Positions 55,031-63,733 of a stretch of DNA of 64,000 bases are shown here, one piece after another (position 1 is the first letter of the stretch; each line of letters starts with the position of its first letter). The position numbers and the translations under genes were made by a program. Origin of the DNA: Salegentibacter mishustinae (GTDB lineage: Bacteria; Bacteroidota; Bacteroidia; Flavobacteriales; Flavobacteriaceae); assembly GCF_002900095.1 (NCBI RefSeq), contig NZ_LLKN01000002.1, forward strand, positions 248,001 to 312,000, written 5' to 3'. The notes under the pieces were generated by a model that made no database searches, was not told the DNA's origin, and saw nothing but the letters and a program-made list of their open reading frames with translations.

Positions 55031-55501
55031 ATGGAATACGTTATACGTGAAGCTAAGCGGGAAGATATGCCCGCGGTTTTAGAACTTATAAAAGAACTTG
55101 CTGCTTATGAAAAGGCTGCCGACCAGGTTGAAATTCGAGTGAGCGACCTTGAGCACGAGGGTTTTGATGAAGGCAACTTTAAATGTTTTGTAGCCGAAGT
55201 AGATGGAAAGATTGAAGGAATGGCACTTGTTTATTTTAGGTTTTCTACCTGGAAAGGCCGCACCGTTCACCTGGAAGACCTTATTGTTAGAGAAAGTATG
55301 CGCGGCACAGGACTTGGTGGCGCCCTTTACAAAAGAGTAGTAAAATATGGCCACGAAAATAGCGTTAGAAGAGTAGAATGGGTAGTTTCTGAAGGAAACA
55401 AAAATGCACAGGAATTTTACGAAAATACCGGGGCAGATATCAAGAAAAACTGGTATACCGTACATATGGATGAAACCGGAATCCAGAAAAATATCGATTA
55501 A
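55031..55501 (+). CDS. GNAT N-acetyltransferase, copy 2
   Basis: About 156 residues from ATG 55031; a longer in-frame ATG at 54998 precedes the promoter and is not used. It aligns along its length with copy 1, including EDMPAVLELIKELAAYEK, FKCFVAEVDGKIEGMALVYFRF and LIVRESMRGTGLGGALYKRVV. The duplication probably produced two related substrates or conditions. It is 6 bp before aspartokinase. Confidence 0.9.
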   Translation: MEYVIREAKREDMPAVLELIKELAAYEKAADQVEIRVSDLEHEGFDEGNFKCFVAEVDGKIEGMALVYFRFSTWKGRTVHLEDLIVRESMRGTGLGGALYKRVVKYGHENSVRRVEWVVSEGNKNAQEFYENTGADIKKNWYTVHMDETGIQKNID

Positions 55502-55507
55502 AATTTT

Positions 55508-56758
55508 ATGAAGGTTTTTAAGTTTGGAGGCGCATCGGTTAAGGATGCTGCCGGGGTAAAAAATGTTCAAAATGTACTAGAGAAAACCGGGAACGGTCCT
55601 AAAGTGATCGTGATCTCTGCGATGGGTAAAACCACTAACGCGCTTGAAATTGTAATTAAAGATTATCTTTTTGAAAAAGAAATTCCTAAAAGCCTCGAGG
55701 CGGTTGAAGAAACCCATTTTGAGATTTTAAACGAACTTTTTGAAGATACCAAAGCGTCAGTTTTCACTAAAGTTAATACACTTTTTACCGAGCTTAAAAA
55801 TTTTCTTCAGCATAATAAATCTGAACAATACGATTTTGTTTACGACCAGGTAATTTGCTACGGTGAACTGGTTTCTACCACTATTGTAAGTGAATATTTG
55901 AATTCACAAAATGTAAATACCAATTGGGTTGATGCGCGTGAATTTATAAAAACCGATAGTGTTTACCGGGATGCCGGTGTAAACTGGGAAGAAACCCAGG
56001 AAGCAATTCAGCGCAACCTCAATTTAAACAAAATAAACATCACCCAGGGTTTTATAGGCTCAGATCCAAATAACTTTACTACCACGCTTGGGAGAGAAGG
56101 TAGTGATTATACCGCGGCAATTTTCGCCTATTGCTTAAATGCCGAAAATGTGACTATCTGGAAAGATGTGCCCGGGGTTTTAAATGCCGATCCGCGGGTA
56201 TTTAAAGATCCAGAATTACTTCAGCATATTTCCTATGAAGAAGCTATAGAACTTGCCTTTTATGGAGCTTCGGTAATTCACCCGAAAACATTGCAGCCTC
56301 TTCAACAAAAAGAGATTCCGCTATTTGTAAAACCATTTTTAAAACCGGAGAGTGAAGGTACTAAAGTGGGAAAAGGAGCATTAATTTTTCCTGAAATTCC
56401 CTGTTTCATTGTAAAGAACGACCTGGTTTTAATATCGCTCTCTACCCTGGATTTTTCTTTTATGGTAGAAGAAAACATCAGTGAGATCTTTAGGCTTTTT
56501 CATGAGTATCAAATGAAAGTAGATTTAATTCAGAATTCTGCCATTAGTTTTTCGGTTTGTGTAGACAATAAATTCAACCAGTTAGAAAAACTTATTCAAC
56601 ATTTAAAAGCAAGATTTAAGGTAAGTTTTGTGCCAGGAGTTTCACTGTTCACCATTAGACACTTTAATGATGAAGCTATTGCCAGTCTTGAAGAAGACAA
56701 AGAAATTTTATTAAAGCAGCTTACCCATAATACCCTTCAAATTGTGACTCGCAATTGA
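55508..56758 (+). CDS. lysC: Aspartate kinase
   Basis: A 416-residue monofunctional aspartokinase, phosphorylating aspartate for lysine, threonine and methionine. KFGGASVKDA is the ATP/substrate-binding start, GREGSDYTAA and WKDVPGVLNADPRVF are the catalytic region, and a C-terminal ACT-like regulatory region follows (KVDLIQNSAISFSVCVD). No homoserine dehydrogenase is fused. It may be in one transcript with the upstream GNAT gene. Confidence 0.95.
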   Translation: MKVFKFGGASVKDAAGVKNVQNVLEKTGNGPKVIVISAMGKTTNALEIVIKDYLFEKEIPKSLEAVEETHFEILNELFEDTKASVFTKVNTLFTELKNFLQHNKSEQYDFVYDQVICYGELVSTTIVSEYLNSQNVNTNWVDAREFIKTDSVYRDAGVNWEETQEAIQRNLNLNKINITQGFIGSDPNNFTTTLGREGSDYTAAIFAYCLNAENVTIWKDVPGVLNADPRVFKDPELLQHISYEEAIELAFYGASVIHPKTLQPLQQKEIPLFVKPFLKPESEGTKVGKGALIFPEIPCFIVKNDLVLISLSTLDFSFMVEENISEIFRLFHEYQMKVDLIQNSAISFSVCVDNKFNQLEKLIQHLKARFKVSFVPGVSLFTIRHFNDEAIASLEEDKEILLKQLTHNTLQIVTRN

Positions 56759-56794
56759 ATATTTTTTATTGCAACTAATTAAACCAACCAAAAA

Positions 56795-58597
56795 ATGGGA
56801 ATTGTAAGTGCCAGAGAGGTAGCCAAAGTAATGAACCTTGAAAAATTGGGATTTTTAGGAACTTCTATGGGTTGGCTAATTTTAAGAACCACAAAACTCT
56901 CCCGGCTTAATAAAGAATACCAAAAGCGCAAAAACCTCAACGGAATTGACTTTATAGATTCGATTTTAGAAGGTTTTGAAATCGATTTTGAAATTCCGGA
57001 GAAAGACCTAAAACGAATACCTAAATCTGGAGCATTTATTACAATTTCCAATCATCCACTTGGCGGAATTGATGGAATGATCTTGATGAAATTACTACTC
57101 AATCAACGTCCTGATTATAAGGTTATCGCAAACTTTCTACTTCATCGTTTAGACCCACTGCGCCCTTATATTATGCCGGTAAATCCTTTTGAAGATCACA
57201 AAGAGGCAAAATCGAGTTTAGGAGGAATTAAGGAGGCTATCTCCCATTTAAAAGAAGGTCACGCATTGGGAATGTTTCCCGCAGGAGAAGTTTCTACTTA
57301 TAAAGATCAAAAAATAATTGTAGACAAAGCCTGGGAACCGGCTGCAATGAAACTTATACAAAAAGCCAAAGTTCCAGTAGTCCCAATTTATTTTCACGCC
57401 AAAAACTCTACTTTTTTCTACCGCTTAGCTTCTATGAGCGATATATTGCGCACGGCGAAACTGCCCAGTGAAATGCTCACACAAAAAAAGAGAAAAATTA
57501 AAGTGCGCATTGGCAATCCAATTGCAGTAGAAGACCAACTAGAACACTCTAATATAGAAGCTTTCACAGCATTTTTACGTCGAAAAACCTATATGCTAGC
57601 CAATGTTTTTGAAAAGAAAAATCTATTTGATAAAATTCCAAAGACTTTAAAACTTCAGAAAAACCCTAAAAAGATTGCGGGAGAAACGGCTGAAATCTTA
57701 ATGGAAACAGAGGTTGAAAATTGCCGCAAAATGGACAAACGTTTACTGTCCAGTAAAAATTATGAAGTATTTCTGGCTAAAAAAGAAGTGATTCCGCATA
57801 TCGTTGCTGAACTGGGTAGGTTACGCGAAATCACCTTTAGAGCAATTGGCGAAGGGACGAACAATGCTACCGATCTTGATAAATTTGATGATTATTATTA
57901 CCACCTATTTTTATGGGATAATGAGGCCAAAAAAGTAGCCGGTGCTTACCGAATGGGAATGGGAAATGAAATTTATGCCACTCACGGGATTGATGGATTT
58001 TACCTTCAGGAACTTTTCAAATTTGAACCCGAGCTTCATAAAATGATGAGCCAGTCTATAGAAATGGGCAGGGCCTTTATTGTTAAAGACTATCAGCAAA
58101 AACCAATGCCGCTGTTTTTACTTTGGAAAGGCATTGTGCACTGTACTTTGCGTTTCCCTGAGCATAAATATCTTATTGGCGGTGTAAGCATCAGTAATAA
58201 ATTTTCAAATTTCTCCAAGTCATTAATGATCGAGTTTATGAAATCGCATTACTACGATCCTTATATCGCACAGTATATTAAGCCGAAAAAAGAATTCAAA
58301 GTAAAACTAAAAGATGCCGATAAGGATATCCTTTTTGATGCCAGTAAAGCTGACTTAAACAAGTTCGATAAAATTATAGATGAAATTGAGCCCGAAAATA
58401 TGCGGCTGCCGGTGTTGATCAAAAAATATATCAAACAAAATGCAAAAGTTGTGGCGTTTAATGTAGATCCGCTTTTTAATAACGCCGTAGACGGACTGAT
58501 GTATATAAGAATCGCCGATTTACCTGAAAGTACCGTAAAACCAGTGATGGAAGAGTTTCAGAAAGAGCTTGAAAAGAAGTTCAATTTAAAACATTAA
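56795..58597 (+). CDS. olsF: Bifunctional ornithine lipid synthase (OlsF-like)
   Basis: A 600-residue fusion. The N-terminal part is a PlsC-like O-acyltransferase: ITISNHPLGGIDGM (H87 and D93, a H-x5-D spacing) and LGMFPAGEVSTY. The C-terminal part is an OlsB-like GNAT N-acyltransferase: ITFRAIGEGTNNATDLDKFDDYYYHLFLWD, VAGAYRMGMG and EMGRAFIVKDYQQKPMPL. OlsF proteins, known from Flavobacterium, build acyl-oxyacyl ornithine lipids in one polypeptide. The residue pairs support both activities; the lipid product is inferred from family. Confidence 0.88.
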   Translation: MGIVSAREVAKVMNLEKLGFLGTSMGWLILRTTKLSRLNKEYQKRKNLNGIDFIDSILEGFEIDFEIPEKDLKRIPKSGAFITISNHPLGGIDGMILMKLLLNQRPDYKVIANFLLHRLDPLRPYIMPVNPFEDHKEAKSSLGGIKEAISHLKEGHALGMFPAGEVSTYKDQKIIVDKAWEPAAMKLIQKAKVPVVPIYFHAKNSTFFYRLASMSDILRTAKLPSEMLTQKKRKIKVRIGNPIAVEDQLEHSNIEAFTAFLRRKTYMLANVFEKKNLFDKIPKTLKLQKNPKKIAGETAEILMETEVENCRKMDKRLLSSKNYEVFLAKKEVIPHIVAELGRLREITFRAIGEGTNNATDLDKFDDYYYHLFLWDNEAKKVAGAYRMGMGNEIYATHGIDGFYLQELFKFEPELHKMMSQSIEMGRAFIVKDYQQKPMPLFLLWKGIVHCTLRFPEHKYLIGGVSISNKFSNFSKSLMIEFMKSHYYDPYIAQYIKPKKEFKVKLKDADKDILFDASKADLNKFDKIIDEIEPENMRLPVLIKKYIKQNAKVVAFNVDPLFNNAVDGLMYIRIADLPESTVKPVMEEFQKELEKKFNLKH

Positions 58598-58684
58598 GCT
58601 GTTAATTTCATGTTATTCTGAAGCTTTCATTATGAAGGTTTTTAATTCATCCTTATCTTGAATTTGATAAAATTAAAGTTAGAA

Positions 58685-59335
58685 ATGGAAAAGATACTAA
58701 TAGCCGGTTCAACCGGACAAACAGGGAAAAGGGTTATTGAAATTTTAAATAATACCGAAAATTTTAAACCCATTGCCATGATTCGTAAAGAGGAGCAGAA
58801 GCAAATCTTTGACGATATGGATGTAGAAAGTGTAATGGCAGATCTTGAAGGCGAAATAGACCACGCTTTTAATGGAATAGATCGTGTTATTTTTGCTGCT
58901 GGTTCTGGTGGTAGTACTGGCCCGGAAAAGACAACCGCAGTAGACCAGGAAGGCGCAAAAAAAATGGTAGATGCAGCCAAAAAGCATAACGTAAAGAAGT
59001 TTATTATGCTTAGCGCTATGGGAACCGATAAGCCAGAAGAAGGTGGCGATCTTGAGCATTATCTAAGAGCGAAAAAAGAAGCCGATGATTATCTTGTAGA
59101 CAGTGGAATTGTTTACACTATTGTACAGCCAGGAAGGCTTACCGACGATATGGGGCTTGCTAAAGTAAAATTAGCACCAAAACTAAATGAACGTGGTGAA
59201 ATATCTCGTGATGATGTGGCATTTTTGTTAGTAATGTGCCTCGCCGATCCATTAGGAAAAAATATGGCTTTTCAGGCATTGGAAGGTGAAGAGTCTATTA
59301 AATCTGCGCTTGTAGAATTAAGCCAGAATAATTAA
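58685..59335 (+). CDS. NAD(P)-binding SDR-like protein
   Basis: About 216 residues from ATG 58685. The Rossmann motif is ILIAGSTGQTGKRV (GxTGxTG). IDRVIFAAGSGGSTGPEKT, VKKFIMLSAMGTDKPEE and YTIVQPGRLTDD match the NmrA/YwnB-like atypical SDR family. The substrate is unknown. Starting at 58685 avoids nine poorly conserved residues upstream. Confidence 0.85.
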   Translation: MEKILIAGSTGQTGKRVIEILNNTENFKPIAMIRKEEQKQIFDDMDVESVMADLEGEIDHAFNGIDRVIFAAGSGGSTGPEKTTAVDQEGAKKMVDAAKKHNVKKFIMLSAMGTDKPEEGGDLEHYLRAKKEADDYLVDSGIVYTIVQPGRLTDDMGLAKVKLAPKLNERGEISRDDVAFLLVMCLADPLGKNMAFQALEGEESIKSALVELSQNN

Positions 59336-59359
59336 AAATATCTTTAGATAGAACTTATT

Positions 59360-59398
59360 AAAATGCTGTTTGGTAGTTCCCAAACAGCATTTTTTATT
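59360..59398 (+). terminator. Intrinsic terminator after the SDR-like gene
   Basis: AAAATGCTGTTTGG (59360-59373) and CCAAACAGCATTTT (59380-59393) form a perfect 14-bp stem with a 6-base loop, followed by T-rich sequence. Confidence 0.88.
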
Positions 59399-59815
59399 TT
59401 ATAGATTGTCATTCACAAATTTCTCACACCAGTCTTTTATTTGGTTCCTGGTGCTTCTAAAAGCTTCCTGAATTTCTTCTTCTGAACCTTTTACCTTTGA
59501 AGGATCTTTAAAATTATGATGTAACCTTACCGCATTTTTCGACGGAATAAATGGGCAGTTTTCATTGGCATGATCGCAGACGGTAATAATAAAATCGAAG
59601 TCCATTTCTTTATATTCGTCTACATTATTGCTGGTATGATGAGAAATATCTATCCCATCTTCTTTCATAATGGCTACCGCTTTTTTATTTAAGCCGTGAG
59701 TTTCAATTCCGGCGCTATAAATATTAGCACGCGATTTGGCAAAATGCTCTAAATATCCTTGTGCCATCTGGCTTCTGCAGGAATTTCCGGTACACAGTAC
59801 AAGTACGTTTTTCAT
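59399..59815 (-). CDS. arsC: Arsenate reductase, thioredoxin-coupled (ArsC)
   Basis: About 138 residues from ATG 59815 of the low-molecular-weight phosphatase-like ArsC type. The P-loop is LCTGNSCRSQ with C8 and C13; the second redox pair is C80 and C87 in ITVCDHANENCPFIP. This matches the staphylococcal pI258 arrangement with three redox cysteines. It is downstream of the DUF6428 gene, which has an arsenic-like Cys-rich tail. Confidence 0.93.
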   Translation of the reverse strand: MKNVLVLCTGNSCRSQMAQGYLEHFAKSRANIYSAGIETHGLNKKAVAIMKEDGIDISHHTSNNVDEYKEMDFDFIITVCDHANENCPFIPSKNAVRLHHNFKDPSKVKGSEEEIQEAFRSTRNQIKDWCEKFVNDNL

Positions 59816-59825
59816 AAAAAATAAA

Positions 59826-60311
59826 TTAACAGCAGCCACCGCCGGGAGCACATTCATTTACACTCAGCTCTTCCGATTGGGCTACACCGCAGGCTTCCTT
59901 AGCTTTACAATCGGTTGGATTTATATCTAACTTGATCAATAGGTTGCCATTTTTAATTGCAAAACCGGTTACAAATAATTGTGCGGTATGAAAGTTAGCA
60001 TTGCTATATTCAAACTTCACCTCAGCATCCATATCGTAAGATTTCATTTGGCCTACTCTATCAAGAATTGCCAGGGCTTTGGAAACCTTCATAAATTCAG
60101 TTTTCCCAATTTCTTCCGGACTTTCCCAGAGTTGAATAATGGTTTCGTTCCAGGCATCAGTTCCGGCTCCGCAATCTACCGAGTCGATTTTTAAATGTTT
60201 TACTTCGATTATATGGTAATTAGCTCCTACCAACAGGTTAGGTGCATATTCAAAAAGTAAAGGTTTTGCCTGGTGAGATTTGAGTAAATCGAATAATTCT
60301 GAAGTTTTCAT
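59826..60311 (-). CDS. DUF6428 family protein with Cys-rich tail
   Basis: 161 residues of unknown function. The C terminus is Cys-rich (DCKAKEACGVAQ, then NECAPGGGCC), plausible for thiol binding of arsenic(III) or a metal. Members are known next to arsC in Bacteroidota. A near-perfect ArsR-like palindrome overlaps its promoter, though no arsR gene lies in this window. It is upstream of arsC by 10 bp. Confidence 0.78.
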   Translation of the reverse strand: MKTSELFDLLKSHQAKPLLFEYAPNLLVGANYHIIEVKHLKIDSVDCGAGTDAWNETIIQLWESPEEIGKTEFMKVSKALAILDRVGQMKSYDMDAEVKFEYSNANFHTAQLFVTGFAIKNGNLLIKLDINPTDCKAKEACGVAQSEELSVNECAPGGGCC

Positions 60312-60329
60312 AGCTCTATATATTAATAT

Positions 60330-60345
60330 ATCGCAATATTACGAT
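60330..60345 (-). promoter_or_regulatory. ArsR-like operator overlapping the arsenic operon promoter
   Basis: ATCGCAATATTACGAT is a near-perfect palindrome (ATCG/CGAT arms around AATATT, one mismatched pair). It lies 19 bases upstream of the DUF6428 ATG and overlaps a weak -7-like TAATATTG box, so binding would block transcription. Confidence 0.6.
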
Positions 60346-60408
60346 TAATATAATTTATAAAAAATATAATGCCAATTTTTATTCCTGAAAAATAAGTGTA
60401 GATAAAAA

Positions 60409-60462
60409 TAACCCCTCCGCCTATCGGCACCTCCGCTTAAGAAAAGGGGAGGAACTCTAAAA
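60409..60462. repeat. Short copy of the G/C-rich DUF559-flanking repeat
   Basis: AACCCCTCCGCCTATCGGCACC and GGGGAGGAACTCTAAAA match the reverse complement of the core of the repeats at 49151-49803, in inverted orientation. It directly follows the VOC gene on the minus strand. Confidence 0.8.
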
Positions 60463-60464
60463 TT

Positions 60465-60851
60465 TTATAAAAAAGCCCTGTCATTAGGCTCCCAAAGTTC
60501 TATTTTATTTCCTTCCAGATCCATTATCCAACCGAATTTCCCTTCTTCTACTTTCTGGATTTCATCCATTACTTCAACTCCTTCTTCCTTTAAAGTTTCC
60601 AGCAGTTCTTCAAGATCTTCAACGCGATAATTCATCATAAAATCCTTTTCTGAAGGTTTAAAATGCTCGGTATCTTCCTTAAAAGGGCTCCATTGCGTAG
60701 AACATTTATTCCCATTTTCGTCCAGCCACCAAAACGTGCATCCCCATTGATCTGTATTTAGACCAAGATGCTTGCTGTACCATTCTTTTAACGCTTTTGG
60801 GTCTTTCGTTTTAAAGAAAACTCCGCCTATTCCCGTAACTCTTTTATTCAT
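60465..60851 (-). CDS. VOC (glyoxalase-like) family protein
   Basis: 128 residues with the paired beta-alpha-beta fold of the vicinal-oxygen-chelate family: GIGGVFFKTKDPKALKEWYSKHLGL and MDLEGNKIELWEPND. The last motif carries the usual C-terminal Glu metal ligand. The reaction is unknown. It ends beside the short repeat at 60409-60462. Confidence 0.88.
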   Translation of the reverse strand: MNKRVTGIGGVFFKTKDPKALKEWYSKHLGLNTDQWGCTFWWLDENGNKCSTQWSPFKEDTEHFKPSEKDFMMNYRVEDLEELLETLKEEGVEVMDEIQKVEEGKFGWIMDLEGNKIELWEPNDRAFL

Positions 60852-60980
60852 ATTTTCTGAATTAATTTTTATGAAAATACGCTAATTCGGTTGAAATAAT
60901 CTCTGTATGATCAATTACTTAACAAGCTTCAGATTACTCAGCTTACCATCCCCTTTTTGCAATTACGAAAGCTCATAAAA

Positions 60981-61013
60981 AAACCTCACAGATCTCATAA
61001 GCCTGTGAGGTTT
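60981..61013 (-). terminator. Intrinsic terminator formed by an AAACCTCACAG palindrome
   Basis: AAACCTCACAG (60981-60991) and CTGTGAGGTTT (61003-61013) form a perfect 11-bp stem; on the minus strand the T7 run follows. It lies just after the dehydrogenase gene and belongs to the same repeat style as 11447-11479. Confidence 0.82.
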
Positions 61014-61043
61014 ATACTTTATCTACTTTCAAGAAAATTACTT

Positions 61044-62018
61044 CTATTCTCCTTTTCCGAATTTATCAATAATTTTTCCAGCAATTACACTCGCCAGTCT
61101 TTCGTGAGATTCCTTGGTCCAACCCGCAACGTGAGGACTTAAAATCACATTATTCAAGAACATAAGTTCACGCATTGCATCTGGAATTTGATTTTCTATA
61201 CTTAGCGAAACGTTCTTTTTATTAGAAAAAAGACTTTCAAAAGAAGCTTTTTCATATTCTAAAACATCAAGCCCGGCACCGAGTACACGTCCATCTTTCA
61301 AGGCATCTACAAGATCTGCGGTTATTACATTCTTTCCTCGGGCAGTATTGATAAACCAAAATGGCTTTTTATAAGCATCAATAAATTCTTTATTGATCAT
61401 TTGGTCGGTTTCAGGCGTCCATGGTGTGTGCAAGCTCACTACATCACATTTCTCTCGAAATTCCTCTAAAGATACCTGGCGTACGTGTTCATCGCCTAAA
61501 CCCTCTTTAATATCGTAGCAAATTACCTCAACATCAAATCCGCGAAGTTTTTTTGCGAAGGCTTTTCCCATATTTCCATAGCCTACAATTCCAACGGTTT
61601 TCCCATCTAATTCAAGGCCCCTATTTTCTTCACGGTGCCAAAGTCCGTCCCGAACTTCCCTATCGGCTTTATTCAGTTTATTAAAAAGGGAAAGTAGCAT
61701 TGCCAGGGTATGTTCCCCAACGGCATTTCGGTTTCCTTCTGGCGCAGAAAATAAAGTGATTCCGTGAGCTTCGGCATACTCCACGTCAATATTTTCAAGA
61801 CCCGCTCCTACCCTGGCTATAAATTTTAAATTAGGAGCAGCATCAATAAACTCCCGATCTATGGTATAGCGGCTTCTAATCACGATCCCATCGTACAAAT
61901 GCTGATTCTCCAGCGTTTCTTCGCGGGACTGGCTAAAACCTTCGATGTTTTGATGCCCGGCATCTTGTAATTGTTTGATTAAGGTTGGATGATTGGTATC
62001 TGAATGTAAAATAATCAT
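61044..62018 (-). CDS. D-2-hydroxyacid dehydrogenase (SerA-like)
   Basis: A 324-residue NAD-dependent dehydrogenase. The NAD-binding motif is VGIVGYGNMGKAFAKKL, the catalytic Arg is in NTARGKNVI, Glu in GLDVLEYEK and His in LSPHVAGWT. It resembles 3-phosphoglycerate dehydrogenase but lacks the C-terminal ACT domain, so it may use another hydroxyacid. Serine genes do not flank it. Confidence 0.88.
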   Translation of the reverse strand: MIILHSDTNHPTLIKQLQDAGHQNIEGFSQSREETLENQHLYDGIVIRSRYTIDREFIDAAPNLKFIARVGAGLENIDVEYAEAHGITLFSAPEGNRNAVGEHTLAMLLSLFNKLNKADREVRDGLWHREENRGLELDGKTVGIVGYGNMGKAFAKKLRGFDVEVICYDIKEGLGDEHVRQVSLEEFREKCDVVSLHTPWTPETDQMINKEFIDAYKKPFWFINTARGKNVITADLVDALKDGRVLGAGLDVLEYEKASFESLFSNKKNVSLSIENQIPDAMRELMFLNNVILSPHVAGWTKESHERLASVIAGKIIDKFGKGE

Positions 62019-62383
62019 TGCTCTAAATTGAGTTTTTATTTTTATAAATAACGGCCGCCGGGAGAAAGCGCAAAAAAGGCTACTCCTCGTTAATTAAATT
62101 AGGTTGAAAAATGGAATAATTATATGAAAATGATGGCGGTTTCATCTTTGTACTCACTAAGTGAGATTTTATAAGGCTGAATGAAAAATTTTCACGTCAA
62201 GCTAGATAAACTTATTTCAGCTTCTATAATGTTAGATCCTGAAATAAGTTTAGGATAACGTTTTGGACAGCCTGATTATGTTTTTCAAATTAGTGTAGCC
62301 TGCAAACTTCTTACAGGCATTTTAATAATGAACCGGCAAAGTTAAAGAATGATTTTTGTAATGAGAAACCTAAGGGGTTTAAC
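62019..62383. other. 365-bp gene-free region with an inverted repeat
   Basis: No convincing reading frame or promoter. It contains the dispersed element at 62195-62260 and an A/T-rich remainder. A perfect 13-bp inverted repeat (AAACTTATTTCAG / CTGAAATAAGTTT) is its main structure. Confidence 0.6.
62195..62260. repeat. Dispersed inverted repeat containing CTGAAATAAGTTT
   Basis: AAACTTATTTCAG (62208-62220) and CTGAAATAAGTTT (62239-62251) pair exactly around an 18-base loop; CGTC and AACG flank it. It resembles the common flavobacterial repeat built on a CTGAA...TTCAG stem with GATCCTGAAA. Confidence 0.7.
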
Positions 62384-63733
62384 TTAAAACCCAAGCACCA
62401 ATTTAGAAATATAGAAAAAGAGAAAAATTCCGAAGATATCATTACTCGTGGTGATAAAAGGTCCCGTAGCAATGGCAGGGTCAATACCCTGTTTGTTTAA
62501 AATGATGGGTACAAAAGTTCCCACCAAAGCGGCAACAATAATTACTGAAAGTAAAGAAGCAGCTATAGTTACACTTACCAATTGATCCTGACCTACAATT
62601 AACCCAAATAAAATAACCAGGATTCCCAACGCGACTCCATTTATTAAACTAAGACCTACTTCCTTTACTAAACGCTGTAATAAGCTACCACGTAAATTAT
62701 CATTCGCAAGTCCCTGAACAATTATGGCACTGGATTGAACACCTACATTTCCCGCCATCGCGGCGATTAAAGGCGTAAAAAAGAATAAAATCGGGAATTG
62801 TTCGAGAGCCTCTTCAAAACCTTTCATAATATAAACACTGCCCAGGCCACCAAAAAGGCCCAGCACTAACCAAGGTAAGCGCGCTCTTGTTAATCTTAAC
62901 AGACTATCATCGGCTTCTACATTTTCAGAGATACCCGAAGCCATTTGGTAATCTTTTTCGGCTTCTTCTTTTATAAAATCTACAATATCATCAATAGTAA
63001 TTCTTCCTACCAGGCGTCCCATTTCATCTACTACAGGGATAGCTTCAAGGTCATACTTTTGCATAATTCTAGCTACTTCATCGCCCTCGGTATGCACATT
63101 TACAAAGTCTACCTGCGGTATATACACATCGCTAATATTAGCGTGACTTGGCGCGGTAAGTAAATCTTTTAATGACAGTCGCCCTTTTAATTTATTTTTA
63201 CTATCAACTACATAGATAGAATGTACCCGGGTCACATTTTCGGCTTGCTCACGCATCTCTGTCATACAACCGGTCACACTCCAGCTCTCCTGTACTTTCA
63301 CCAGCTCTTTAGCCATAAGACCACCGGCAGAATCTTCATCATAACGAAGCAGCTCTACAATATTATCGGCGTGTTCCTCGTCTACGAGTTCTGCGATAAC
63401 GTTTTGCTGGCGTTCAGGAGAAAGTTCAGAAATAATATCGGCAGCATCATCGGTATCCATTTCTTCCAGCTCTTCGGCAATTTCTTTAGCCGAAAGGGTA
63501 TCTAAAATACGCTCCCGAACGCCTTCTTCCAGCTCCATTAAAGCTTCGGCTGTTTTCTGGCTGTCTAAAAGTTTAACCACATACGTGGCTTCTTCCAGAG
63601 AAAGTTCGGTTATAATTTCGGCAATATCAGCGTGGTGTACATCTTCGAGATGCAATAACAATTCCTCGTTATTCTCTTCGGCAACAAGAAATTTTATTTT
63701 CTCAATTAATTCACTGCTGATTTGAAATTGCAT
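62384..63733 (-). CDS. mgtE: Magnesium transporter MgtE
   Basis: A 449-residue Mg2+ channel. The N domain has [15 protein letters not shown] and [23 protein letters not shown] repeats, two CBS domains follow ([26 protein letters not shown] and [24 protein letters not shown]), and five transmembrane helices include [16 protein letters not shown]. It overlaps the ksgA stop by 23 nt. Confidence 0.97.
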   Translation of the reverse strand: MQFQISSELIEKIKFLVAEENNEELLLHLEDVHHADIAEIITELSLEEATYVVKLLDSQKTAEALMELEEGVRERILDTLSAKEIAEELEEMDTDDAADIISELSPERQQNVIAELVDEEHADNIVELLRYDEDSAGGLMAKELVKVQESWSVTGCMTEMREQAENVTRVHSIYVVDSKNKLKGRLSLKDLLTAPSHANISDVYIPQVDFVNVHTEGDEVARIMQKYDLEAIPVVDEMGRLVGRITIDDIVDFIKEEAEKDYQMASGISENVEADDSLLRLTRARLPWLVLGLFGGLGSVYIMKGFEEALEQFPILFFFTPLIAAMAGNVGVQSSAIIVQGLANDNLRGSLLQRLVKEVGLSLINGVALGILVILFGLIVGQDQLVSVTIAASLLSVIIVAALVGTFVPIILNKQGIDPAIATGPFITTSNDIFGIFLFFYISKLVLGF

